Assembly (NCBI GenBank): GCA_903885965.1 | Contig: CAISKQ010000058.1 | Coordinates: 1 to 54,211, forward strand | Length of the DNA: 54,211 nucleotides | Reading direction: 5' to 3' | Source of the DNA: an uncultured bacterium | GTDB taxonomy: Bacteria > Patescibacteriota > Minisyncoccia > Moranbacterales > GWC2-37-73 | Shown: piece after piece, positions 15,171 through 22,810 of the stretch | Layout of the letters: each line of letters starts with the position of its first letter | Position numbering within the stretch: the stretch's first letter is position 1 | Notes under the pieces: model-generated | What the model was told of the DNA's origin: nothing | Seen by the model: the letters and a program-made list of their open reading frames with translations, nothing else | The model's database searches: none | Position numbers and translations under genes: made by a program

Positions 15171-15216
15171 AAAAGTGTGACAGAAGTCTGCGGTCGCAGA
15201 CTTCTGTCACACTTTT
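15171..15216. repeat. Dispersed terminator-like palindrome, copy 1 (perfect)
   Basis: A 22-base arm (15171-15192) pairs without mismatch to 15195-15216 around a two-base GT loop. Flanking A and T runs allow termination in either direction. Copies 2 and 3 share the left arm. Confidence 0.9.
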
Positions 15217-15278
15217 AAAATCAAAAAATATTTGGTAGAATTAAAATAAATCCATGCTTAATATTTTAATCAAAAAAT

Positions 15279-15875
15279 ATGGCTAGCAAAACTTTTCTTA
15301 AACAGGTGCAGAAGCACATTCTTAAAAGCGTACCAGCGGTTAACGATTATATTTGTGCTACTCTTTGGGAATTAGGCGAGGCGACTTCGCAGTCATTTTT
15401 CTCTCCAAAATATTCCTTCACAAAACCAACAAGGATGTTGTTTGGATTTGAAACTGGTTTTGAAAATAAGAAAATCAGCAAAAATACAATCAGAAAAAAT
15501 TTGGGAAGATTGATCGCACAGGGAATTGTGAAAAAGAAAGGCAATATGTTCTCACTAAGTAAAGGTGGAATAAAATTATTTAATAGTATCGGCCTGCGGA
15601 AGAAAATTTTAGCAAAAAAATGGGACAAGAAATACCGTTTGGTGATTTTTGATATCCCAGAGAAGAAACGCAGTGATCGAGAATGGCTTCGAGAAGAGCT
15701 TTATCTTTTGGAATATGTGCAGCTTCAAAAAAGTGTTTTTATAAGCAAACATGCTTTGCCCGAGGATATTATTATTGAAATTCAAAAAAGAAAAATGAAT
15801 AAATTTGTAAATTACCTTTTGGTGGACAAGATTTTTGATTATTCAAAAATTGATAAAAAGGGTGGAAATAAATGA
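15279..15875 (+). CDS. PaaX-like regulator with Cas2-type fold
   Basis: The 198-residue protein has an N-terminal winged helix (ISKNTIRKNLGRLIAQGIVKKKGNMFSLSKGG, about 65-100) and a C-terminal ferredoxin-like domain starting WDKKYRLVIFDIPEKKRSDREWLREEL. That second part has the DIPE strand and the LGxxQLQKSVFIS layout shared by the PaaX central domain and Cas2. Such stand-alone proteins are common in CPR genomes and are often mislabelled Cas2. There is no cas1 or CRISPR array here, so adaptation is unlikely and a transcription factor role is favoured. Its targets are unknown. Confidence 0.8.
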   Translation: MASKTFLKQVQKHILKSVPAVNDYICATLWELGEATSQSFFSPKYSFTKPTRMLFGFETGFENKKISKNTIRKNLGRLIAQGIVKKKGNMFSLSKGGIKLFNSIGLRKKILAKKWDKKYRLVIFDIPEKKRSDREWLREELYLLEYVQLQKSVFISKHALPEDIIIEIQKRKMNKFVNYLLVDKIFDYSKIDKKGGNK

Positions 15876-15890
15876 AATTATTTTCCAAAA

Positions 15891-15934
15891 AAAGTGTGAC
15901 AGAAGTCTGCGACCGCAGAGATGTGTCACACTTT
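15891..15934. repeat. Dispersed terminator-like palindrome, copy 2
   Basis: Left arm as in copy 1, loop AC. The right arm differs by a five-base block (AGATG in place of the pairing bases), making an interior loop. It is identical to copy 3. The two flank murI. Confidence 0.88.
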
Positions 15935-15977
15935 TTGAGAGTATGTTTATTTGGGATAAATATTTATAAATTTTATT

Positions 15978-16781
15978 ATGATTGGATTTTTTGATTCTGG
16001 CTTTGGTGGGCTGACCATCCTGAAAGAGGTGGAAAAAACTTTGCCGAATTTTTCCTATATTTATCTGGGCGATAATGCGAGAGCTCCCTATGGTGGTCAC
16101 TCTCAAGAAATTATCTATCAATATATAATCGAGGGGGTGGAAGAATTATTCAGACAAGGTGCTAAGCTTGTTATTCTCGCTTGCAATACTGCCTCAGCGG
16201 TAGCACTTAAAAAACTTCAACAAGAATGGTTGCCACTGCATTATCCAGACAGGCGAGTGCTGGGAATTTTTAACCCAATTGTGGAAGAAGCTGGTGCACA
16301 TAATTTTAAAACGATTGGACTTTTTGCAACTCAGGCGACAGTAGAATCCGAAGCTTTTATTCGGGAAATTGTGAAAATTGATATGGACGTTACTGTTTTT
16401 CAACAGGCTTGTCCGCTATTGGTCCCAATTATTGAAACTGGAAATTTTGACCAACTCGAAAGCGTTGTTCAAAAATATGCACAAGAGCTTTCTGAAAAAA
16501 GTAATCCAATGGATGCTATAATTTTGGGGTGCACGCATTATGCGATAGTTGCAAAAACTTTTCGTAAATATCTTCCAGCTGGGATTAAAATATTTTCTCA
16601 AGGAGAAATTGTCGCAAAAAAACTAAAAGAGTATCTCGATCGGCATCCTGAATTTAAAGGTAAGTTAAAGGAAGGAGAAAAGAAAATATTTTTAACGACT
16701 GAAAATTCACCACATGTCCAAGTGTTGGCGGAATTATTTTATGGTGAGAAAATTGACTTGTTTGTTGTTTCGTTGAGTTAA
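15978..16781 (+). CDS. murI: Glutamate racemase
   Basis: The 267-residue enzyme has the family size and all landmarks: FFDSGFGGLTIL at the start, Cys69 in ACNTAS and Cys185 in GCTHY as the two catalytic acid/base residues, and Asp6-Ser7 and APYGG for substrate binding. It interconverts L- and D-glutamate to supply D-Glu for peptidoglycan. That implies a cell wall in this organism. The gene stands between two identical copies of the dispersed palindrome and is probably its own transcription unit. Confidence 0.95.
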   Translation: MIGFFDSGFGGLTILKEVEKTLPNFSYIYLGDNARAPYGGHSQEIIYQYIIEGVEELFRQGAKLVILACNTASAVALKKLQQEWLPLHYPDRRVLGIFNPIVEEAGAHNFKTIGLFATQATVESEAFIREIVKIDMDVTVFQQACPLLVPIIETGNFDQLESVVQKYAQELSEKSNPMDAIILGCTHYAIVAKTFRKYLPAGIKIFSQGEIVAKKLKEYLDRHPEFKGKLKEGEKKIFLTTENSPHVQVLAELFYGEKIDLFVVSLS

Positions 16782-16822
16782 ATGATTAATAAACTTTTTA
16801 CTGTTTCGCTCATTAGAAAATA

Positions 16823-16866
16823 AAAGTGTGACAGAAGTCTGCGACCGCAGAGATGTGTCACACTTT
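16823..16866. repeat. Dispersed terminator-like palindrome, copy 3
   Basis: The sequence of the stem-loop is the same as copy 2, at the other end of murI. The T run is short on the plus side. Confidence 0.88.
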
Positions 16867-16994
16867 GTTGAGAGAGTTTTTTGTTTTCTTTGTTTTTTTG
16901 TTTGGGTGGTTCTTTGCTGGGGTTTGGTTTGATTTTTGGAGTGTGTTAAGCTTGGGTAGGATTTCTGTAATAAAGTAGTTAAAATTTAAAATAA
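16867..16994 (+). other. G/T-rich intergenic leader
   Basis: About 95 bases of the plus strand are almost free of C and rich in T and G, with GGG and GGGG runs. No gene fits. It leads into the MFS gene, with a TGTAATAAAG that may contain a -10. Confidence 0.4.
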
Positions 16995-18194
16995 ATGAAA
17001 ATTCAAAAAGATAAGTTGATTATAATGACGACGGTGTTTATCGATGTGTTGGGAATCGGGATTATTATTCCAGTGTTGCCTTTTTATGTGGAAAGTTTTG
17101 GCGTTTCTTCTTTTGTGGTGACGTTGCTTTTTTCGGTGTTTGCGCTTTTCTCTTTCGTGAGCGGGCCATTTTTGGGTGCGCTTTCCGATCGGATTGGCAG
17201 AAGGCCGGTTTTGATTTTGAGTATTGCCAGCACTGCCTTGGGTTGGTTTGTGTTCGCCGGGGCCAATGCGGTCTGGGTTTTGTTTTTGGGGCGCATCATT
17301 GATGGAGCGGCAGCTGGAAATTTCCCAATTGCTCAAAGTTATTTGGTGGATATTGCCAAGACAGACAAGGAACGCACCACAAACCTGGGAATTATTGGTG
17401 CAATTTGGGGAATCGGATTCATTGTCGGTCCTTTTATTGGGGCAACGCTGAGCACTATTTCTCCTTCATTTCCGTTTTGGTTTGTGGGGATCCTGGCATC
17501 GCTTAATGTTGTTGGTGCCTATTTCTTTTTGCCTGAAACGCACAAAATTAGGGGAAAATTTGAGAAAAAAATTGAAATCAATCCATTTGGACCACTGATA
17601 AGGGGTGCAAAAGATAAAGTTTTGCGTTCAAGATATGCTGTTTGGTTTTTGTTTGGAGTTGCTTTCGCTTCCATGAATTCAATCTTTTCTTTGTATGTGA
17701 AAGATGTTTTTGGCTATTCTGCGACAGCAGCTGGATATATTTTCACTGGCATGGGCGTAATTTTGGTCATCAATCAAGGATTTGCTTTGAAAAAAATCTG
17801 GCTCAAGCATTTCCGTGAGCGTCAATTGGAGGTTTGGTTTTTTCTGGTTATGGCCATGGGGTTTGTTTTGATGGATTTCAAAAATTTTGTCTTTTTTGCG
17901 ATAGGAATACTTTTTGTAACTTTGGCGCAATCAACTTTGCGAGTCGTGCTTTCAAGTGCCATTGCGGGAAGTGCAGGAAATATGCGCAGAGGAGAAGTGA
18001 TGGGTGTCATGTCATCCGTGCTTTCTGTCTCAATGATTGTGGGCCCACTTCTTGGAGGAGCTTTGTTTGTCAAAAATTCGCAATGGCCATTTTTAGCGAA
18101 TGCTGTTTTACTTCTTGCTTCGTTTTTTATTATTAAAAAATGCTGTGGCGAGGAGAAAATTTTGCAACGAGAAAATATCGAGGTGCTTGGCTAG
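16995..18194 (+). CDS. MFS drug exporter, TetA-like
   Basis: The 399-residue protein has twelve predicted helices. The MFS motif A between helices 2 and 3 reads GALSDRIGRRPVL, and motif C-like GFIVGPFIGATL lies in helix 5, which marks a proton-driven antiporter of the DHA1/TetA group. FIDVLGIGIIIPVLPFY in helix 1 is also typical. Substrates cannot be predicted at this level. It is flanked by the palindrome on the left and a CYTH gene on the right, with no regulator next to it. The start is the first ATG after an AT-rich leader without a Shine-Dalgarno. Confidence 0.93.
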   Translation: MKIQKDKLIIMTTVFIDVLGIGIIIPVLPFYVESFGVSSFVVTLLFSVFALFSFVSGPFLGALSDRIGRRPVLILSIASTALGWFVFAGANAVWVLFLGRIIDGAAAGNFPIAQSYLVDIAKTDKERTTNLGIIGAIWGIGFIVGPFIGATLSTISPSFPFWFVGILASLNVVGAYFFLPETHKIRGKFEKKIEINPFGPLIRGAKDKVLRSRYAVWFLFGVAFASMNSIFSLYVKDVFGYSATAAGYIFTGMGVILVINQGFALKKIWLKHFRERQLEVWFFLVMAMGFVLMDFKNFVFFAIGILFVTLAQSTLRVVLSSAIAGSAGNMRRGEVMGVMSSVLSVSMIVGPLLGGALFVKNSQWPFLANAVLLLASFFIIKKCCGEEKILQRENIEVLG

Positions 18195-18276
18195 TGCATC
18201 TCGAGAAGTTGATAGCCTGAAATGGAATTTTGGAATTTGATGAAGAAGGTATTTTTTAAATTGTTGACTAATTGTT

Positions 18277-18894
18277 ATGATTGAAATTGAAAAAAAATTT
18301 AAATTAAATGAGCTGGAAGCGGCCAGGCTGCTTGAGGGCGCCGAGTTTATCGGTGAAAAAACTTTCACGGATGTTTATTATGACACCAGCGAATTTGCGC
18401 TGACCAAAAATGACATTTGGCTGCGAAAGAGGGCTGGCGAGTTTCAATTGAAGTTGCCAGTTTTTCAAAAAGAGAAAGTGCAGACCACTGGATTTCAAGA
18501 AATCGAAGGCGAAGATAAAATTCGGGAAATTTTTGCGGTGGCGCCAGTGCTGGATTTTGAAACTGACATCAAAGCTTTTGGTTACGAAATTTTTTGCCAG
18601 CTTAGGACAACGCGCAAGAAATATCAAAAGGAAGGCTTTGAGATTGATTTGGATGATGCAGTTTCTGTTTTGCCAGGTGAGGAAGATTTTGTTTATAAAA
18701 TAACTGAGATAGAATTGCTGGTTGAAAATAAAGAAGAAGTATCGTCGGCAAGCAAGAAGATTGAAGAATTTGCAACAAAAAACCAACTTAAACTTGAAAA
18801 AACCTGGGGAAAAATTGCGCAGTATCTTTTTCAGAAAAAACCAAAACATTTTGAAGCTTTGGTTGTGGCGGGGGTTGTTAAGGCAGAGGATTAA
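18277..18894 (+). CDS. CYTH-domain phosphohydrolase/cyclase-like protein
   Basis: The 205-residue protein begins MIEIEKKF, the ExExK signature of the CYTH superfamily (thiamine triphosphatase, class IV adenylate cyclase, tripolyphosphatase). Further along it has FTDVYYDTSEFAL, LRKR and FQLKLPVF, the strands that line the triphosphate tunnel, and FEIDLDDAVS and ITEIELLVE on the other wall. The tunnel residues look intact, so it should bind a triphosphate and metal. Which triphosphate it uses is not evident. A -35-like TTGACT lies very close to the ATG and is probably not a promoter. Confidence 0.88.
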   Translation: MIEIEKKFKLNELEAARLLEGAEFIGEKTFTDVYYDTSEFALTKNDIWLRKRAGEFQLKLPVFQKEKVQTTGFQEIEGEDKIREIFAVAPVLDFETDIKAFGYEIFCQLRTTRKKYQKEGFEIDLDDAVSVLPGEEDFVYKITEIELLVENKEEVSSASKKIEEFATKNQLKLEKTWGKIAQYLFQKKPKHFEALVVAGVVKAED

Positions 18895-18926
18895 GCTTAT
18901 CAGGCTTTAGCTTCTTAGTTTCCTGG

Positions 18927-19111
18927 TTTATTATCTAGCGGAGTGAGTGAAATGAAAGAGTACTTTTATTTCGCAGCGCCTGCCCGAAACGCTTCGCGTA
19001 TCGAAGCGGGCGGGAGCGACGATACCAAAAGCTTTAAAACCTCGCCGATTTTATCGGCGTGAGCCCGAAGGGTGCAGGGTTTACGCTGGGTTTTTAATAC
19101 CCTTTTTATTG
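18927..19111 (+). ncRNA. Structured RNA-like element, copy 1 (with internal insertion)
   Basis: It shares with 29101-29205 the lead TTTATTATCTAGCG, then ACGATA, CAAAAG, ACCTCG, CGTGAGCC and GAAGGGT. AAAACC pairs with GGTTTT, CGCCGA with TCGGCG, CCC with GGG (GAA loop) and CAG with CTG. In the other copy the first two helices have different bases that still pair. A GC-rich hairpin block (18941-19018) is inserted, flanked by AGCG on both sides. It ends in a T run between convergent genes, so it could also act as a terminator. Confidence 0.55.
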
Positions 19112-19134
19112 TATTGGACATTGTAAATTAGGCT

Positions 19135-19893
19135 TTAGGATTTTTGTTTGTATTCTTGCCTTGCTATCACAACAGCGTAGATCTCTTTGGCTCCAGCGGC
19201 CTTGAGAACGCTGGCGCATTCAAAAATTGTGAAGCCAGTTGTGGTGATGTCATCAATAAGTAGAATTTTTTTGTCTTTTATTATTGATTTATCCGTAACA
19301 GTAAAAGCTCCCTTAATGTTTAGATTGCGAGCATGGTGGTCTTTGATAGCCATTTGAGGCGATGTATATCGATTACGAATAAGTATGTCATCACGGAGCT
19401 CCAATTGTGAATCTGGCAAGAGTTTTCTTGCGAGATCATTTGCAAGGAGAGTTGATTGATTAAAGCCCCTCCAACGAAGCCTTTTGGCGTGAAGTGGAAT
19501 TGGAATGATGAGGTCGGGAAGTGGCAGCTCGTAACTTTGGATAGCTTTTGAAACTATTTCAGAAAGCTGGACATGCAACTCTTGGACAAATCGATATTTG
19601 AAAAGATGCACTGCTTTCGAAATAATCGATTCTTGATAACTTGTTGCAACAAGCATCCCAGTGAGAGCTGATATTTTTTTGCAAGCGAAACAAACCTGAC
19701 CATCCGGAGTGATTATCTTTTCACATATAGGGCAAAACTGCTGGTCGCGAATTTTTATTTTTTTAATGCACATATCACAAATCCAAACATCCTCAATCCC
19801 GCAGCCAATGCAATTAATTGGGAAAAAAACATCCAAAACAGCAAGCTTGGTATCCTTGAGGAACTTGAAAATTATTGTCTGCAGCGGTTTCAT
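19135..19893 (-). CDS. comF: ComF-family phosphoribosyltransferase-like protein
   Basis: The 252-residue protein starts with a zinc-finger region (CIGCG, CDMC, CPIC, CFAC, about residues 28-75), followed by a type I PRTase domain ending in LLIDDITTTGFTIFECASVLKAAGA, the PRPP-binding loop. LRWRGFNQSTLLANDLA is the usual ComF signature. ComF is needed for DNA uptake in competent bacteria. Its divergent partner is the type IV pilus operon starting at pilM, and together they suggest natural transformation. The assignment is secure; the biochemical activity of ComF is itself unsettled. Confidence 0.93.
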   Translation of the reverse strand: MKPLQTIIFKFLKDTKLAVLDVFFPINCIGCGIEDVWICDMCIKKIKIRDQQFCPICEKIITPDGQVCFACKKISALTGMLVATSYQESIISKAVHLFKYRFVQELHVQLSEIVSKAIQSYELPLPDLIIPIPLHAKRLRWRGFNQSTLLANDLARKLLPDSQLELRDDILIRNRYTSPQMAIKDHHARNLNIKGAFTVTDKSIIKDKKILLIDDITTTGFTIFECASVLKAAGAKEIYAVVIARQEYKQKS

Positions 19894-19921
19894 TTTTGTT
19901 GTTGTTGATTTTTTAAATGTA

Positions 19922-19930
19922 TGTTATGAT
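19922..19930 (+). promoter_or_regulatory. Extended -10 promoter of the pilus operon
   Basis: TGT-TATGAT (hexamer 19925-19930) with a possible TTGTTG at 19902-19907, spacing 17. The leader to pilM is about 40 nt. Confidence 0.55.
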
Positions 19931-19973
19931 TTATGTATTCACTACTATGACTTAGCGTAACATAAAAACAAAT

Positions 19974-21098
19974 ATGCTTGAATTATTTAAAACAAATAAA
20001 AATCATTTCATTGGTGTTGATTTTGGAACTTCTTCTATTAAAGTTGTGGAGCTTTCATATACCGATAAACAAACTCATTTAGAAAATTACGGATTCGTTA
20101 GTTTGAATTCACCGGAGCATGATACTAGTGTCAATAAGGCATCTTCACTTGAACAAGCGCTGAATGATTCGCTGAAAAAACTCATTGTTAAAATGAGTGT
20201 TAAGCCAATTTCAACATATGTTTCCATTCCAGGATTTAGCGGACTCGTGACTATTATTGAATTGCCGGATATGCCAGAGGATGAGTTAGCAAAGGCTATT
20301 CAATTTGAGGCACACAAATATATACCAAGTGCGCTTGACGAAGTTGCAATGAGTTGGGAAATTATTGAAAGAAAAATGGATGTTGAAAAACTTCAAGATC
20401 AAGGCAGTCTTATTTCTAAACTTAAATTAAAGAGCGAGTCTAAGGCTAGCGGAAAGATAAAGGTTTTACTGGTTGCCGCTCCAAAGAAAGACATTGAACA
20501 CTGTGATAGATTGGTCTCTGGTGTTGGCTTGGAAGTAAATGCGATTGAGCTAGAAACATTCTCAATTGCACGCTCACTCGTGGGTGACAGTAGTGGAACT
20601 TTCTTGGTTGCAGATATCGGCTCTCGCGCAACGAACATTATCCTGGTTGAAAAAGGCGTCATTCGCGTTAATCGTAACATTGATGCTGGAGGAGATGAAA
20701 TTACCTCAGCTATTGCGGAAGGCATGAATATCTCTCGTCCAAGAGCAGAAACATTTAAAAAGGGTGACAAGGATATGCTTAACAGCAATGAGACAGCAAT
20801 AATTGTCCCAGTGCTTGATTTACTTGTGGGAGAGCTAAGAAGAATTATTTCTGCATATAAGGAAAAAAATAAAAGTGTAACTATTGAGGCTTTGATTATT
20901 TCTGGTGGTACTTCAAAAATGAAAGGTATAGAGGAATATTTTAGTCGCACACTGGGAGAAAAGGTTCAAATAGGGAATCCATGGCGTGGTATAGTTGTGA
21001 ATAATGAAGTGGCTCCTTTCGTTAAAGAAATGGGATCTTCATTTTCTGTAGCCATTGGTCTTGCAATGCGTGGAGTTGATGATTACAAGAGAAAATAA
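19974..21098 (+). CDS. pilM: Type IV pilus assembly protein PilM
   Basis: The 374-residue actin-like ATPase has IGVDFGTSSIKVVEL as phosphate-1, FLVADIGSRATNIILVEKG as phosphate-2, and ALIISGGTSKMKGIEEY as the adenosine motif. These are the features of PilM/FtsA-type folds. PilM sits on the cytoplasmic side and recruits PilN through the latter's N-terminal peptide. It opens the pilus operon, and pilN and pilO follow in the normal order. It is of normal length (about 350-380 residues). Confidence 0.95.
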   Translation: MLELFKTNKNHFIGVDFGTSSIKVVELSYTDKQTHLENYGFVSLNSPEHDTSVNKASSLEQALNDSLKKLIVKMSVKPISTYVSIPGFSGLVTIIELPDMPEDELAKAIQFEAHKYIPSALDEVAMSWEIIERKMDVEKLQDQGSLISKLKLKSESKASGKIKVLLVAAPKKDIEHCDRLVSGVGLEVNAIELETFSIARSLVGDSSGTFLVADIGSRATNIILVEKGVIRVNRNIDAGGDEITSAIAEGMNISRPRAETFKKGDKDMLNSNETAIIVPVLDLLVGELRRIISAYKEKNKSVTIEALIISGGTSKMKGIEEYFSRTLGEKVQIGNPWRGIVVNNEVAPFVKEMGSSFSVAIGLAMRGVDDYKRK

Positions 21099-21298
21099 AG
21101 ATATAAAATAAAAATATAAATCACTAATTATTGCGAATTTTGTCGCCATTTAGGACAAATAGTAACTCGAATAACTCAAATCTGCACCAGAATTAATTCG
21201 AATGGTTTGCATTCGTGAATTCAACTGTATGCATCACCAAATGAGGCTTATGGGAAGGAGTGTGAATTTGTAAATTCGAATCGCATTTTTTAAAAAAG
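21099..21298 (+). other. Intergenic region with AATTCGAAT repeats
   Basis: No gene is seen between pilM and pilN. AATTCGAAT occurs twice (about 21194 and 21276), and CATTCGTGAATTC forms a partial inverted repeat with the first. This could be a regulator site or a weak mRNA structure. Confidence 0.4.
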
Positions 21299-21826
21299 AT
21301 GACTACAATTAATCTCAATCAATACCAGCAAAGAGACGAAATGCTTAATCGCACTAGTAAGATGAACTTCAGCATCATTATCTTTCTGGTAGTTTTTTCA
21401 ATAATTGGTCTTGCATATATGGGGTTGAAGATTGGAGCTTCGGTTGTCGAAAAAAAGAACGTTAGTCTGAGGGAGCAAATATTATCATCAGTGCAAGAGC
21501 TTAATGGAAGTAAAAGTGTTGATGATGTTATCGATCTTCAGGTGCGTCTAGGTGAAATAAAGAATAGTTTAGCAGTAAAGGCGGACAATGACGTTGTTGC
21601 TATTCTTGATAAAGTATCAAAAAGTGTTATGCCTGGGATTATTTTTTCTTCCTATACTGAAACCGGTAAAAAAGTTGCAATTTCACTGAGGTCATCTAAT
21701 TTCGATAGTGTTTCAAAGCAGATATACAACTTTAAGCAGGCTGAATTTGTTTCAAGTGTTGAAGTAAAAAGTTTAGATAGGGACGCAAAGGGTATAAAAT
21801 GTGACATTGAAGTTAACCTTAAATAG
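21299..21826 (+). CDS. pilN: PilN-like pilus alignment protein
   Basis: The 175-residue protein opens with INLNQYQQRD, close to the conserved INLLP-type peptide of PilN that docks into PilM. One membrane helix lies at about 24-46, followed by a coiled coil and a ferredoxin-like outer domain. Gene order (after pilM, before a pilO-like gene) supports the name. Sequence similarity to classical PilN is weak, as usual for this family. The start ATG follows an A-rich stretch without a Shine-Dalgarno. Confidence 0.8.
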   Translation: MTTINLNQYQQRDEMLNRTSKMNFSIIIFLVVFSIIGLAYMGLKIGASVVEKKNVSLREQILSSVQELNGSKSVDDVIDLQVRLGEIKNSLAVKADNDVVAILDKVSKSVMPGIIFSSYTETGKKVAISLRSSNFDSVSKQIYNFKQAEFVSSVEVKSLDRDAKGIKCDIEVNLK

Positions 21827-21980
21827 GTTAAATATTAACCAGTTGCGCTGGCTTATCTTACTTGGTGCGTATTGAATATCTAAGGGTTCTTATTGCGCAG
21901 AATTTTTTTTGAATAATAAAATTTTAATGAATAAGTCTGCTATTTTTGTTTAGGTTAACAAAGTGGTAGAAAACAAAAAA

Positions 21981-22736
21981 ATGAGGTTGAAATATATATT
22001 TTTTCCCGTAATCTTGATTCTCGCGACGGCTGTTTTTTTTGGTTATGTAAAACCGGAGATTGATTCTCTTCGAACTATGAATGAGGACTATAGCTCGAAT
22101 TTACAAGTATTGCAAGGTGTTCAAAGCAAAAAAAGCGCAATAGATTCTCTCAATACTAAAATTTCTGCAGATGTGGATGGTAGCGCATTAATTTATGGTT
22201 ACGTTCCAAAAGAAAAGGTTGAGGAGGAAATTATTGGAAAGGTTAATTATTTAGCAGCTAATTCCGGTGTTTTTCTGGATAATATTGAAATTTCTAGCGC
22301 TGCTGCTTCTAACGCTTTGATTACAGGCCCAGTTGCAAGTGATGCTATCCAAAGCACACAAGCAACTGTTGTAGTTGAGGGTGACTATGATAAATTGAAA
22401 ATATTTTTCCATGATGTCCAGCATGTGTCACTTTTTAACTCAATCGTGTCTTTAAATATTACTTCTGTTGAAAAAAATGCTAGTACTGCTGATGCTTCCG
22501 TAGGTCAGGGAGCGACAGTAACTACCGGACAAACATCAAGTACAATTGTGGCTAAGCTTGTAATTAATTTTGGATATTTGAAACTGATAAAAGCAGATGA
22601 CAAAAGATTGAGTAATTTTAAGCCTGAAATTGACAGCGCAGTGATACAAAGTTTAAAGGGATATGTTTCCGGTACTTCTCCAAAAGTTAGCACTACTGGC
22701 GTGGTTATGGGTAGTAGTAATCCTTTCCTGCCTTAA
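21981..22736 (+). CDS. pilO: PilO-like pilus alignment protein
   Basis: From the ATG at 21981 (MRLKYIFFPVIL) the protein has 251 residues; a GTG start at 21963 would add six. A membrane helix at about 5-22 is followed by a coiled coil and an outer alpha/beta domain with LIYGYVPKEKVEEEIIGKVN and VVEGDYDKLKIFFHDVQ, matching the PilO pattern. PilO pairs with PilN in the inner alignment complex. The C-terminal tail is long and rich in Ser, Thr and Gly. It is separated from pilN by 154 bp that contain only a small CCAG...CTGG hairpin. Confidence 0.8.
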   Translation: MRLKYIFFPVILILATAVFFGYVKPEIDSLRTMNEDYSSNLQVLQGVQSKKSAIDSLNTKISADVDGSALIYGYVPKEKVEEEIIGKVNYLAANSGVFLDNIEISSAAASNALITGPVASDAIQSTQATVVVEGDYDKLKIFFHDVQHVSLFNSIVSLNITSVEKNASTADASVGQGATVTTGQTSSTIVAKLVINFGYLKLIKADDKRLSNFKPEIDSAVIQSLKGYVSGTSPKVSTTGVVMGSSNPFLP

Positions 22737-22810
22737 GCTGGGTGATGTAACTTGTTGATTTAAATTGATTTTGGGGGTTTATTTTTTGATTTTTAAACAT
22801 ATTTATTTTA

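Noticed and set aside
15279-15875. Possible Cas2 and a CRISPR locus
   Set aside because: The protein has an N-terminal winged helix as in PaaX, there is no cas1, and no spaced direct repeats occur nearby.
18927-19111. Hammerhead- or twister-like ribozyme in the structured element
   Set aside because: GTGAGCC and GAAGGG look superficially like parts of a hammerhead, but the conserved CTGATGA and GAAA core is not present and the helices are in the wrong order.
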